Notes: generated by a model from the letters alone, not told the origin. Positions 18,460-31,372 are shown, counted from the first letter of the stretch. The stretch is 64,000 nucleotides of DNA from Natronoarchaeum mannanilyticum (GCF_039522665.1 NZ_BAAADV010000007.1:434001-498000), one strand, 5' to 3'. Made by a program: numbers and translations.

Positions 18460-20154
18460 TTAGTCGTCCGCGGGCGCGTCACCGCCGTCGGTCGCCACGA
18501 CGTCTTCGGCCGTTCGGTGCTGGCCCATCGGTTCGGGGCTGTGACACTGTCGGACGACGCGCTTGGTCTCCATGTCGGGCTCGTCGGTCACCAGCGAGAC
18601 GGCGATGGTGACGGCGAACACGACGGGGACGGCGATCAGCGCGGAGCCGATCGCGGGCACCCACGTCGCCAGCGCGTCGGAGAACGGCCCCTCGACGCCG
18701 CCGAGGTAGTTCGGCAGCACCTCGTTGATCATCGGAATCGTCCAGATGATCAGGCCGGTGGACATCCCGGCGAGCGCGCCGGGGCGGTTCGTGTTCTCCC
18801 ACCACATGCCGAGGAAGAACATCGGGAACAGCACCGCGCCGGCCAGCGAGAACGCGTACGACACCAGCGCGGCGATCGGCGCCGCGGGGTCGAGCGCGGC
18901 CAGCGTCGTGATGACGCCGAGCGCGATGATGCTCAGGCGGCCGACCAGCACCTGCTGGCGCTGGGTGGCCTCGGGGTTGATGATGTTCGTGTAGATGTCG
19001 TGGGAGATCGCCGACGAGCCCGCGATGAACAGGCCCGCGGTCGTCGCGATCGCAGCGGCGATACCGCCAGCGGCGACGAGCCCGACGAGCCACTGGGGAA
19101 GGTTCGCGAGCTGGGCGGCCAGCACGACGATGACGTCCCCGGCCGCACTGGTCATCCCCGGCTCACCGCCGCCGGGGTAGACCTGTCCGATGTTCTGGGC
19201 GTAGAGGTCGGTGCCGAACGCCGCGAACGCCGGGGCGCTCCAGTACAGCAGGCAGATGAAGAACAGTCCCCACACGGTCGACCAGCGCGCGGTCCGCTCG
19301 CTCTCGACCGTGTAGAACCGCACCAGAACGTGTGGTAACCCGCAGGTCCCGACGACCAGCGAGAAGCACGTCGCGATCCAGAGGTAATACGGTTCGTTGA
19401 CGAACGGCTCGCTGAACTCGCTGCTGAGTTCGCTGATCAGCATCCCGTACTCAAGCTGTGGAAGTACCGTCGAGTACCCCTGCGAGAGCCCCGTAAGGAG
19501 CAGGCCGACGAGGAACGCGACGATGAGGATGACGTACTGGACGGCCATGTTCTTGGTCGCGCCCAGCATCCCCGATATCGTCAAGTACCCGACCGTGATC
19601 GCCATCATGAACACGACCATCGACTGGTAGCCCGAGAGCCCGGGGATGCCGATGTCGCCGAAGATGTACAGCCCGACCAGCCCCATGCCGCGGGCCTGGC
19701 CGATGGCGTAGACGAACCCGATCAGAAACGTCGTGACCGCCGCGATGGCCCGGGCGCCGTCGGAGTTGAAGCGGTCGCCGACGAAATCCGGTGCCGTGTA
19801 CTTCCCGAATCGACGCAGCTGCGCCGCCATGAAGATCAGCAGGATGAAGTAACCCGTCGTCCAGCCGACGACGAACGCCAGGCCGTAGAAGCCCGACAGC
19901 GCGATCAGCGACGCCATTCCGAGATAGGACGCCGCCGACATCCAGTTGGCGCCGATCGCCATCCCGTTCTCGACGTTGCCGATCGAGCGGCCCGCGACCC
20001 ACATGTTCTCGGTATCCGCCACCCGGAAGACGAAGCCGATTGCCAGGAACAGCAACAGCATTCCGAGAACGATGATCGCCGGGAGCAGTTTGAACGAGAC
20101 GTCAAGCCCCTCCGGGAGTATCCCGGACTGGAGGACTGCGGTCGGGACCGTCAT
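18460..20154 (-). CDS. Sodium:solute symporter, ActP-like (large subunit)
   Basis: A 564-residue SSS-family transporter with about 13 membrane helices. The signature WMSAASYLGMASLIALSG near residue 70 and the stretch RRFGKYTAPDFVGDRF are typical of the ActP/VC2705 subgroup that carries acetate and other short monocarboxylates. It is overlapped by 4 bp (ATGA) with the DUF4212 gene upstream, which encodes its usual small partner subunit, and lies downstream of acs. Sodium-driven acetate uptake feeding acetyl-CoA synthetase is therefore the likely job. Substrate identity is inferred from context, not from residues. Confidence 0.92.
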   Translation of the reverse strand: MTVPTAVLQSGILPEGLDVSFKLLPAIIVLGMLLLFLAIGFVFRVADTENMWVAGRSIGNVENGMAIGANWMSAASYLGMASLIALSGFYGLAFVVGWTTGYFILLIFMAAQLRRFGKYTAPDFVGDRFNSDGARAIAAVTTFLIGFVYAIGQARGMGLVGLYIFGDIGIPGLSGYQSMVVFMMAITVGYLTISGMLGATKNMAVQYVILIVAFLVGLLLTGLSQGYSTVLPQLEYGMLISELSSEFSEPFVNEPYYLWIATCFSLVVGTCGLPHVLVRFYTVESERTARWSTVWGLFFICLLYWSAPAFAAFGTDLYAQNIGQVYPGGGEPGMTSAAGDVIVVLAAQLANLPQWLVGLVAAGGIAAAIATTAGLFIAGSSAISHDIYTNIINPEATQRQQVLVGRLSIIALGVITTLAALDPAAPIAALVSYAFSLAGAVLFPMFFLGMWWENTNRPGALAGMSTGLIIWTIPMINEVLPNYLGGVEGPFSDALATWVPAIGSALIAVPVVFAVTIAVSLVTDEPDMETKRVVRQCHSPEPMGQHRTAEDVVATDGGDAPADD

Positions 20155-20615
20155 TCGTCGACACCTCCCTCAGACGTGACGCCGCCGTCGGCGGCCGCAA
20201 CCGGTTCGTCGCTCGCCTCTTCGACCGTCGCGTGGTCGATGCCGTACTTCTCGTCAAGGGCGTCGCGCTTGCGCGCGTACCACAGCGAGAGGATCAGCGC
20301 GCCGGTCGGCGCGCCGAACGCGACCAGGAAGTAGTGCAGCGGGAAGCCGAGCACCGGCATCTCCGTCGTCATGACGCCGGGTGCGAGCCGCGTCAGCGTC
20401 ACCGGGCCGAAGACGACGACGGCCCAGATGACGAAGCCCGTCCAGACGATCTTGAGGTGATCGCGCATGAACGGCGTGCTCGGGTTGAGCAGGTTCACCT
20501 CGCTGCTGAGGTAGTCGGTTCGTTCGTGGTCCTGTGCGGCCTGCGTCGCGACGCCGCCGTCGCTCGCGAGCGGCGCCTCGTCGTCGTCGTCCGGATCAGT
20601 CGTTTCGTTTGCCAT
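20151..20615 (-). CDS. DUF4212 symporter small subunit
   Basis: A 154-residue membrane protein with two hydrophobic segments (residues about 55-75 and 90-115) between acidic ends. The core PFMRDHLKIVWTGFVIWAVV and FPLHYFLVAFGAPTGALILS are typical of DUF4212, the small subunit that accompanies one branch of SSS symporters. Its stop overlaps the start of the symporter gene by 4 bp, and its start lies 24 bp after acs. Haloarchaeal acidic extensions are present at both ends. It probably forms a complex with the large subunit in the cytoplasmic membrane. Confidence 0.88.
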   Translation of the reverse strand: MANETTDPDDDDEAPLASDGGVATQAAQDHERTDYLSSEVNLLNPSTPFMRDHLKIVWTGFVIWAVVVFGPVTLTRLAPGVMTTEMPVLGFPLHYFLVAFGAPTGALILSLWYARKRDALDEKYGIDHATVEEASDEPVAAADGGVTSEGGVDE

Positions 20616-20639
20616 TGTTGAGAGCCGTGTTCGGTCGAG

Positions 20640-22625
<1,986 letters not shown>

Positions 22626-22654
22626 GATACGAGATAACGATCACCTACGTTAAT

Positions 22655-22662
22655 GGTAAATC
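22655..22662 (-). promoter_or_regulatory. Likely TATA box of the acs operon
   Basis: GATTTACC on the minus strand, 30-37 bp before the acs ATG at 22625, sits in an AT-rich stretch (22625-22700) in GC-rich surroundings. The spacing fits a leaderless or very short-leader haloarchaeal transcript. Confidence 0.5.
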
Positions 22663-22887
22663 AGGCATCTAGCTGTACTAAACTGTAGGAAATCTATCTC
22701 GTGTTTTCCCTCAGCGGCCAAGAAAACCGCTATGAAGCTCTGTACGCCCAGATCGGGTTCGAATCCGAAGCGCGACCGAGCGCGCAGATCGGCGGCGCGA
22801 CGGGCCGCGGCCGCAGTCGAACGCCGCTCCGAGCGACCGAACGACGAAGAAGCTAGGACAGTTCTAGGTGCTTAAAATACCCCGGCA

Positions 22888-24768
22888 CTACTCGCCGCCG
22901 ACCGACCCCTCGAAGAACGTGTCGAGCAGCGCGCGCTGGCCCTTCCGGAGGTGGTTGTGCAGCGTCGGCGAGGAGACGTCCATCGAGTCGGCGACCTCCT
23001 CGGCGGTCGATCCCCGCGGCCAGTCGAAGTAGCCCGCGTAGTAGGCCGCCCGCAGCGTCGCCTCCTGGCGATCTGTCAGCTCGTCCTCGACGCCCTCGCG
23101 GAACTCGCGGACGGTCTGGACCGGCCGCTCGACCTCCCGCTTGCCGACGAGTTCGGTGTCGGGAAACGCCGTTCGGAGGCCGTCGACGACCGCCCGGAGA
23201 TCGGCGTCCTGCGCGACCTCCGCGACCAGGTCGCCGTCGCCGGACTCGAAGACGGCGTCGGTGATCGTCGCGCCGTGAGCCGCGAGAGTCAACAGCGGCG
23301 AGTCGCCCCCGACGACGAACTCCAGCAGCGCGCCGTCGCCGTGGGTCTCGACCAGTCGGACTTCCTCGACGCCGCGGTGCTCGACCGCCAGATCGAACAC
23401 GTCGCCCGGATCGGCGTCCGCGACGGTGACGTGAAACAGGAGCGACGAGGCCGAGACGGGGGCGATCGATTCGAGACTGAAGGTGCAATCGAGGCGCGCC
23501 GACGCGTCGACGAAGACGGCGCCCTCGTCGCGACAGCGGAACTCGAGTTCGACGGCGGCGTCCGACAGCAGGAGGTTCCGGCGCTGGATCGCCGTGAGCG
23601 CGTGCCCGATCCGGCGACCGAGCGCCGAGAGTTCCTCCCCTTCCCAGTCCTCCGGCGCGCCGCGGTCGGTCGCGACCGCGAGGACGCCGTAGGTCGTCTC
23701 CCGGTGAGCGAGCGGCACGGCCGTCACCGCGCCGACGCGGTCGGCGTCGACAACGGACCCTTCGCCGTCGCTCGCAGCCCCGTCGGCGTCGCCGGCGGGG
23801 AGCCCCTCGTCGATCTCGGCGACGCTGACCGCGCCGTCGCGAACGGCCTCGGTCCACGGCGGAACGGCCGACGCCTCGTCGAACCGCTCGATTAGGGCGT
23901 CGACGCCGGAGCGGTCGATGCCGGCCGCGGCCGCGGGCGTGGGGCGTTCGTCGGTCAGGTCGCTGGTCGCGATCCACGCACCAGCGTACTCGTCGCCCTC
24001 GGCCAGACGCTCGCAGACGCCCACCTCCAGATCGTCGCGATCCGACGCCGACAGCACGGCGTCGTCGACCGCCCGAACGCGATCGCCGAGGTCGACCCGA
24101 CGCTCCAGTCGGTCGGCGCGCTCGCGCAGTTCCTCCGCCCGCGAGGCTCCGTCGGACGCCCGCGCCGGAGCCGTATCGCCGGTCCCGACGTCGGCGTCCG
24201 AGAGCTCGGCCGCGACCGTCGATTCGTCGGGCTCGCCGAGGAGCCGGTCGAAGCTCTCGAAGCTCTCCCACCCGCCGACCGCCAGCACGACGCGGGGGTC
24301 GACGCGCTCTTCGACGAGCAGCGTCCGGGCGAAGTACGCACGAAGGTCGCTCGCTGCGACGGCCGCGAACCGGTCGTCGCCCGTCCGGTCGGCCGCCCGG
24401 TCGGCGACCTCCGCGACGAGCATCTGGATCCGCCGCGGCGAGACGTCGACGACCCGCTCGTCCGCGTCGATCCCGTTGCTCCGGACGTACCTGTCGAGCG
24501 AGCGCCGCAGGTCGTCGGGGACGTACGCGATCCGATCGCGTTCGCCGGATTCGGCGCGGACGTCGAGCAGCGCGCCGGACGCACGGTCGCCGGTCGATCG
24601 AACGTCGTCAGGGCGGAGTCGAGTCACCTCACCCGTCCGAAGTCCGACCTCGCCGATCAGGCGGACGACGAGCGCCTTGCGGTACGTCTCGGCGCTCTCC
24701 GCCAGTTCCCGGTACTCCGGGCCCGACAGCACGCCGTCGTCCGTGCTTTCCCGGGCGAGTGCACCCAT
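22888..24768 (-). CDS. Bat-type (HTH-10) transcription regulator with a degenerate tyrosine-recombinase domain
   Basis: A 626-residue regulator. Residues 13-180 resemble the catalytic domain of tyrosine recombinases: GLRTGEV supplies the box I Arg44 and SDLRAYFARTLL the box II Arg143. The box II His is Ser140 and no Tyr stands at the nucleophile position after GGWESFESFD, so it cannot recombine DNA by the known mechanism. Next come a coiled segment (about 205-235), a GAF-like sensor domain (about 240-410), the bacterio-opsin activator domain (about 415-555) and a C-terminal HTH-10 (AEEVADSMDVSSPTLHNHLRKG). It lies between two acs genes on the same strand. Control of acetate use is inferred from position only. 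Confidence 0.88.
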   Translation of the reverse strand: MGALARESTDDGVLSGPEYRELAESAETYRKALVVRLIGEVGLRTGEVTRLRPDDVRSTGDRASGALLDVRAESGERDRIAYVPDDLRRSLDRYVRSNGIDADERVVDVSPRRIQMLVAEVADRAADRTGDDRFAAVAASDLRAYFARTLLVEERVDPRVVLAVGGWESFESFDRLLGEPDESTVAAELSDADVGTGDTAPARASDGASRAEELRERADRLERRVDLGDRVRAVDDAVLSASDRDDLEVGVCERLAEGDEYAGAWIATSDLTDERPTPAAAAGIDRSGVDALIERFDEASAVPPWTEAVRDGAVSVAEIDEGLPAGDADGAASDGEGSVVDADRVGAVTAVPLAHRETTYGVLAVATDRGAPEDWEGEELSALGRRIGHALTAIQRRNLLLSDAAVELEFRCRDEGAVFVDASARLDCTFSLESIAPVSASSLLFHVTVADADPGDVFDLAVEHRGVEEVRLVETHGDGALLEFVVGGDSPLLTLAAHGATITDAVFESGDGDLVAEVAQDADLRAVVDGLRTAFPDTELVGKREVERPVQTVREFREGVEDELTDRQEATLRAAYYAGYFDWPRGSTAEEVADSMDVSSPTLHNHLRKGQRALLDTFFEGSVGGE

Positions 24769-24913
24769 CTTTCGTGATAGTCTGGGAGAGCGAACTTAAG
24801 TATTGGCGTTGTAGCAGTCGTCTCGTAGCCGCAAAGAACAGAGAGCCGGGAGGAAGTTCGACGACTCGACCCGAGAGTCGTTTCGTTGTGTCCTGGTTCT
24901 GCGAAATCCGTCG

Positions 24914-26923
<2,010 letters not shown>

Positions 26924-27026
26924 GGTACTCCCCCGCGCGACGAAATAAGTGTTCTCCCGAAGCGGTCGCCCGCGGGCGATCGGAACCGCGGCCGCTCCGG
27001 GCGGACGGGGCGTCGTACCGGACGGA

Positions 27027-27107
27027 GCCGAGCGTCGGAACGGCGTCGAACGACGAGGCGACGCCGAGCGACGGAACGGCATCGAGCGCCGGAGCGGGGC
27101 CGAGCGG
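27027..27107. repeat. Imperfect 36-bp tandem repeat upstream of the DUF2797 gene
   Basis: Two units of 36 bp (27027-27062 and 27063-27098), each beginning GCCGAGCG and sharing CGGAACGGC, plus a partial third. The stretch is intergenic, between the divergent acs paralogue and the DUF2797 gene. It is a local duplication in low-complexity GC-rich DNA, and I see no conserved motif with a known function. Confidence 0.6.
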
Positions 27108-27142
27108 AGGGCATTTATCGGTCGCCCGCCTACCGGCACGCG

Positions 27143-27910
27143 ATGCAGGTGGTCGGCTACGAGACGGCGTCGGCGCCCGACGAGGAAGCCGCGCTACTGC
27201 TCGCCGAAGGCGACGGCGGCGTCGAGCGGCGGCCGCTGGCGCCGGGCGAGGAGCTGGCCTACCGCCTCGAGAGCCGCCACTGCGCGGGGACGATCCACGA
27301 CGGCGGGCACGTCCCCTGCGAGAACGCCGCGGCGCCCCACTGCGACGCCCACGCGAGCACCTGGGTGTGCGCGCGCTGCACCGGCACGTGCCTGAAAGAC
27401 GAGATGGACTGCTACGAGGAGCACGCCGTGTACCTCGCCGCCTTCGCCCCCGACATCTTCAAGATCGGCGTCACGCGGTCGTGGCGCCTCGATACCCGCC
27501 TGCGCGAGCAGGGTGCCGATCGGGCCGCCCACCTTCGGACGGTGTCGAACGGCCGGATCGCCCGCGAGATCGAGGCCGAACTCGCGGGGAATCTGACCGA
27601 CCGAGTGCGAGTGCCCGACAAGATCGCCGGACTCCACCGCTCGGTCGACGACGGCGCCTGGCGGGCGGTGCTCGACGAGCTCGACCACCAGGAGACGTTT
27701 TCGTTCGACTACGGGCTCGATCTCTCCGTCCGGCCGGTCGCGGAGACGATCGCCTCGGGAACGATCAGGGGGGCCAAAGGACGCGTGCTCGTGCTCGAAT
27801 CCGGCGGCAGCGAGTACGCCGTCGATCTCCGGGATCTGGTTGGCTACGAACTGGAGCCGGGAAACGTCGAGCGCGAGCTTCAGTCGAGTCTCGGCGCGTT
27901 CGGGGAGTAG
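27143..27910 (+). CDS. DUF2797 family protein with Cys/His cluster
   Basis: A 255-residue protein of the DUF2797 family. The N-terminal 60 residues form a small beta region (residues 1-45), followed by a Cys/His-rich segment (RHCAGTIHDGGHVPCENA, then HCDAHAS and CARCTGTC) that looks like a zinc-binding site. The central part (VYLAAFAPDIFKIGVTRSWRLDTRLREQGA) resembles the GIY-YIG-like core seen in DUF2797 proteins: a YLA...KIGVT start with an Arg-containing helix. Whether it cuts DNA is unknown. ATG 27143 has TTTATC 24-29 bp upstream, consistent with a leaderless transcript. It is convergent with the next gene. Confidence 0.85.
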   Translation: MQVVGYETASAPDEEAALLLAEGDGGVERRPLAPGEELAYRLESRHCAGTIHDGGHVPCENAAAPHCDAHASTWVCARCTGTCLKDEMDCYEEHAVYLAAFAPDIFKIGVTRSWRLDTRLREQGADRAAHLRTVSNGRIAREIEAELAGNLTDRVRVPDKIAGLHRSVDDGAWRAVLDELDHQETFSFDYGLDLSVRPVAETIASGTIRGAKGRVLVLESGGSEYAVDLRDLVGYELEPGNVERELQSSLGAFGE

Positions 27911-27935
27911 CCCGTTCGCCGAGAACTCCTCGTTC

Positions 27936-28412
27936 TCAGTCGAGCCGGAGCGTCAGATCGCGGTCGGCGAGCAACTCCCGCATTCGCTCGACGCCGGCTT
28001 CCGGCTCCCACTCCGAGAAGGTGTAGTGACGGTAGGGATGGGTGAGCCAGGAGTACTCCCGGTGGGCGTACAGCTCGACGACGCCGGTCGCTTCGCGGAC
28101 GAGCGTGACGTGGAGCTGCTTGTCCGCGAGCGGTGACTCCCGCCGCACCCAGCTGCCCGCCGAGAGCCGCCCGTCGGCGCGGCGCTTCAGCGACGCGATC
28201 GGCTCCCGCTCGAACTCCAGCCGCCGTAGCGTCTCGCGGACCTCGTCGAGCGTGCGCGACACCGTGCCGACGTACTCGGCGGGATCGAGCGTGCAGATCG
28301 CGTACCCGCCGAGGGGTTCCTTGATCCGGTGGAGCGCCGGCAGGACGCGACGCCGAAGCCGGGTGACCCGATCGACCGGTGCGGGTTCGGACTGGGAGTC
28401 GGGCGTGCTCAC
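27936..28412 (-). CDS. Conserved hypothetical protein
   Basis: A 158-residue acidic, soluble protein that I do not recognise. It starts with GTG at 28412; no ATG is available near the start. It has no signal or membrane segment. A helical first half (LRRRVLPALHRIKEPLGGYAICTLDPAEYVGTVSRTLDEVRE) is followed by a beta-rich half with several Trp and Tyr (YAHREYSWLTHPYRHYTFSEWEPE). It is convergent with the DUF2797 gene, with a 25-bp gap, and looks conserved only in haloarchaea. The acidic composition and in-frame codon pattern support it as a real gene. Confidence 0.7.
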   Translation of the reverse strand: MSTPDSQSEPAPVDRVTRLRRRVLPALHRIKEPLGGYAICTLDPAEYVGTVSRTLDEVRETLRRLEFEREPIASLKRRADGRLSAGSWVRRESPLADKQLHVTLVREATGVVELYAHREYSWLTHPYRHYTFSEWEPEAGVERMRELLADRDLTLRLD

Positions 28413-28570
28413 GGATCACAGACCCCGTCGATCCCACAAGAACGTTTCGACGCGTCTCTCGGTGCGTTTGGTGTCCTCTCGGGACGCTTCACGAGCGATG
28501 TTGATCCGACAACCGCTAGCGGGACCTGCACCTCCCAAACAACTATTGTCAGCACAGCGTAGCATCACGC

Positions 28571-28978
28571 ATGAAGCAATCGAGCTACCGGTATCTCGGA
28601 CTGCTCGACCTGCTGCTGGTCGCCGCGCTCGTCGGCGTGTTCGGCCCCGCGGCGCTCGCCCGGAGCGTCGCCGCGCCGGGAATGATCGTCGCCGGCGTGC
28701 TCGCGCTGCTCGCCGGGACGGTCGCGGAGCTGTCGGTCGGCCCGGTCACCGTCACGTGGCGCCATCTCGTCGGCGCGTCCTACGCCATCTTCGCGCTCGT
28801 GATGCCCGCCATCTACGCGCCGACGGTGTTCGCGGGGTCGGCCGGCGGCGCGGAACTACTGTTGTTCGTCGCGGCGATCGTCGGCGGGGTCTCCCTGCTG
28901 TTCTACGGCGTCGACGTCGCCCGCGACGGCCGCCACTTCGAGGTCGACGCCGACGTCGAGCGGGCGATCGCACTGTAG
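28571..28978 (+). CDS. Four-helix membrane protein, hypothetical
   Basis: A 135-residue protein that is mostly four hydrophobic helices (about residues 9-30, 35-55, 62-85 and 92-113), with a short acidic cytoplasmic tail (DVERAIAL). No known motif is seen. It is of the size of small haloarchaeal membrane proteins of unknown role. It starts at ATG 28571, with an A-rich run upstream but no clear Shine-Dalgarno. It is convergent with the multicopper oxidase gene, 25 bp apart. Confidence 0.7.
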   Translation: MKQSSYRYLGLLDLLLVAALVGVFGPAALARSVAAPGMIVAGVLALLAGTVAELSVGPVTVTWRHLVGASYAIFALVMPAIYAPTVFAGSAGGAELLLFVAAIVGGVSLLFYGVDVARDGRHFEVDADVERAIAL

Positions 28979-29003
28979 CACCGGCGTCGAAGCCCAGCGG
29001 CGA

Positions 29004-30134
29004 TCAGCCCTCGTAGCCGGCGTAGTCCATCAGTTGGGCGAACACGTCGGAGTCCATCGCGGACTCGTAGACGATCCCGTTGACCATTCCGCCAGGGTAG
29101 AAGTTCCCGTTCATCGCGTGGTTGACCTTGTGGCAGTGCATGAGGTAGATGCCGGGATCGGCGTCGGCCTCGAACTCGATGGTCTTGCGTTCGGCGGGCG
29201 CGACGTCGACGATGTCCTGGTCGTGCTGGGCGGCCTCGGGCACCTGCCCGCCGTCCTTCTCGACGACGCGGAACCGGTGGTTGTGCGTGTGCATCGGGTG
29301 GTTCATGTACCCGTTGTTGGCCAGGTGGATGCGCACGGTGTCGCCCTCCGAGACGATGATCGGCGAGCCGTCCTCGGGGTGGAGCGTGCGGGGCGCGGAC
29401 TTGCCGTTCATCGTGAACACGTCGGGTCGGCGGTTGCGCGGGCTGTAGCTGGCGTCCTCGCCGGCCATCTGGCGGCTGAGCCGGGAGTCCCAGTCCTTCA
29501 TCGTCATGAACACCTCGCGGTCGGCCGGCTCGTACCCCTCGGGATCGACGCGGAAGACGCCGTACATCCCCATGTCGATGTGCCGGTGGGTCTGGTAGTG
29601 GCAGTGGTAGAGGTGCGTACCGGGCACGTTCGCGGGGATCTGGTAAGTGTGCTTCTCGCCGGGATCGACGCGGATGCCCGTCGTCGTCGGGACGCCGTCG
29701 TTCTCCCAGGTCTTGCTGACCCCGTGGAAGTGCAGCGTGTGGGGATGGTCGACGCCGGTGTTGTCCAGCGTCACTTCCATGTCGTTGCCCTCGGTCGTCC
29801 GGAGGATCGGACCGGGGACGCTGGGGTCGCGGTCGTCGGCCTGAAACGCCCACACCCGGGGGAGTTCGACGGGACCGCCCATCGTCTCCAGCGGGTGAGC
29901 CTGATGGACCGACGGCACCGTCCGCATCGTCACGCTGCCGCCCTGCTCGTCGACCTGCACGACCTCGGGCGGCGAGGTCGTCGGGAGGTCGGCGGCCGCC
30001 TGCTGGGGCTGCATCTGCGATTCCTGGGAGGGAGCGGTACAGCCAGCCAGCGCGAGGGTGCCCGCGCCGCCGGTCGCCGCCACGAAGTCGCGCCGCGACA
30101 TCTCCAGTCCGGGTGCGCCGATGTTGTCGCTCAT
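29004..30134 (-). CDS. Two-domain multicopper oxidase, Tat-exported lipoprotein
   Basis: This 376-residue copper protein has an SRRDFVAATGG Tat signal and a lipobox LALAGC (Cys32), so it acts on the outer face of the membrane. It has two cupredoxin domains. Domain 1 carries LHFHG (His135, His137) and HCHYQTHRHIDM (His177-Cys178-His179, His183, axial Met188), a complete type 1 site with trinuclear-cluster histidines. Domain 2 carries HPMHTH (His279, 282, 284) and HCHKVNH (His333-Cys334-His335, His339) with Asn344 at the axial place. The Cys-to-His spacing is laccase-like and not that of NirK nitrite reductase. The natural substrate is unknown; phenols, Cu(I) or metal ions are common for the family. 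A TATA box lies 30-36 bp upstream. Confidence 0.9.
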   Translation of the reverse strand: MSDNIGAPGLEMSRRDFVAATGGAGTLALAGCTAPSQESQMQPQQAAADLPTTSPPEVVQVDEQGGSVTMRTVPSVHQAHPLETMGGPVELPRVWAFQADDRDPSVPGPILRTTEGNDMEVTLDNTGVDHPHTLHFHGVSKTWENDGVPTTTGIRVDPGEKHTYQIPANVPGTHLYHCHYQTHRHIDMGMYGVFRVDPEGYEPADREVFMTMKDWDSRLSRQMAGEDASYSPRNRRPDVFTMNGKSAPRTLHPEDGSPIIVSEGDTVRIHLANNGYMNHPMHTHNHRFRVVEKDGGQVPEAAQHDQDIVDVAPAERKTIEFEADADPGIYLMHCHKVNHAMNGNFYPGGMVNGIVYESAMDSDVFAQLMDYAGYEG

Positions 30135-30163
30135 TGTGTACACCTCGACGTAAGAAGACCCGG

Positions 30164-30170
30164 AATATAA
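30164..30170 (-). promoter_or_regulatory. TATA box of the multicopper oxidase gene
   Basis: TTATATT on the minus strand, 30-36 bp before the ATG at 30134, the spacing of leaderless haloarchaeal genes. The divergent membrane gene has CTATAC at 30243-30248, 26-31 bp before its ATG at 30274, so the two promoters sit in one 139-bp spacer. Confidence 0.6.
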
Positions 30171-30273
30171 CGGGGAAAACTGGTTCTCACCGCGTGGGAA
30201 CGTCGCGAACATGTTCGGGACCCCATGCAGACTGCTAGAAAGCTATACCTATCGGGGCGTTGTGATCGCGACC

Positions 30274-31308
30274 ATGCCCTGGCACGCCCTGGAGGCGCTC
30301 GACGACGCGCTGACCGCGACGCGCGAGTTCCTGCTGCCGTTCTCGCTGCGGCGCTGGCTCACGCTGGCGGTCGTCGCGTTTTTCGTCTCCGGCGCGACGG
30401 CGTTCGAGCCGAGCCCCTCGTTCTCGTTCGGCGACGGCGCGGTGGGCGGCGGACCGGAGCCTGGTCCGCCCGACCCCGCCGGGATCGGGCTGTTCACCGG
30501 CGAACTGACTGCATCCCAGTTGCAGTTACTCGTGGCTCTCGTCGCCGTGCTGCTGATCGTCGGCCTCGTGCTGGCGTACGTCGCGACCGTGCTGGAGTTC
30601 GTGTTCGTCGAGATCCTGCGCGACCGGGAGGTTCAGATCCGCGGGCGCTTCGGCCGGTACACCGACGCCGGCGCGTCGCTGTTCCTGTTTCGGCTGGCCG
30701 TCGGCGTCGTCGTGCTCTCGGCGGTCCTCGGCGTCGTCGCGCTCGTGGTGCTGACCGGCGGGCTGTTCGTGATCGCGCTCGTCCTGCTCTCGCCGGCTTT
30801 CCTGCTGGTCGGCGTCGGGCTGTGGCTCCTGCTGGCGTTCACCGCCGACTTCGTCGTCCCCGCGATGATCGTCGAGGAGGCCGGCGTCGTCGACGGCTGG
30901 CGCGCGTTCTGGCCGGAGCTTCGCGCCGAATGGCGACAGTACGCCGCTTACGCGCTCGCGCGAATCGTTCTCGGCGGCGTCGCCGGCGTCGTCGCCGGGA
31001 TCGGCTTCGTCGCCGCAGGCGTCCCGCTGGGGATTCCGTTCGGCATCGTCGCGGGCGGCCTCTTTCTGATCGGGCAGGCGATCGGATCGAGCGCGATCGG
31101 GCTGGCGCTCGCGGGCGCCGTCGCGGCGCTGTGGCTGATCGCGGTGCTCGTCGTCGGCACGACGTTCGTGCAGGTGCCGATCCAGACGTACCTCCGGTAC
31201 TACAGCCTGCTCGTCCTCGGCGCCGTCTCGCCGGCGTTCGACCTGCTGGCGGACGTGCGCGCCGATCTCGCCGACGCATCCGATGCGTCCGACGCGTCCG
31301 ACCGGTGA
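30274..31308 (+). CDS. Polytopic membrane protein, hypothetical
   Basis: A 344-residue membrane protein with six or more helices, an acidic linker near residues 40-70 (FEPSPSFSFGDG...) and a short repeat tail (DASDASDASD). After the second helix comes a cytoplasmic-looking stretch, FVEILRDREVQIRGRFGRY. These features match a family of haloarchaeal membrane proteins of unknown function with N-terminal MPWHALEALDDALTATREF. ATG 30274 is chosen from the CTATAC box at the right spacing; an upstream in-frame ATG at 30211 would overlap the promoter. No transport motif is recognised. Confidence 0.8.
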   Translation: MPWHALEALDDALTATREFLLPFSLRRWLTLAVVAFFVSGATAFEPSPSFSFGDGAVGGGPEPGPPDPAGIGLFTGELTASQLQLLVALVAVLLIVGLVLAYVATVLEFVFVEILRDREVQIRGRFGRYTDAGASLFLFRLAVGVVVLSAVLGVVALVVLTGGLFVIALVLLSPAFLLVGVGLWLLLAFTADFVVPAMIVEEAGVVDGWRAFWPELRAEWRQYAAYALARIVLGGVAGVVAGIGFVAAGVPLGIPFGIVAGGLFLIGQAIGSSAIGLALAGAVAALWLIAVLVVGTTFVQVPIQTYLRYYSLLVLGAVSPAFDLLADVRADLADASDASDASDR

Positions 31309-31372
31309 TCTCGACGCCGGGGCGGCGATCGCCGGAACCAGTATTTCGTCAGTCGCGCACAACCGCTTGTGG

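Noticed and set aside
22749-22768. GGGTTCGAATCCG-like stretch resembling a tRNA T arm
   Set aside because: No matching acceptor, D or anticodon stems are found on either strand around it; the 5-bp T stem itself has a mismatch.
22888-24768. An active integrase and hence a mobile element at the Bat-like gene
   Set aside because: The box II His and nucleophile Tyr are missing, the protein continues into sensor and HTH-10 domains, and no attachment-site repeats or tRNA are nearby.
29004-30134. The multicopper oxidase as a NirK nitrite reductase
   Set aside because: The Cys-to-His spacing is that of HCHxxxH laccase-type sites (5 residues), not the longer NirK spacing, and trinuclear-cluster histidines are present.
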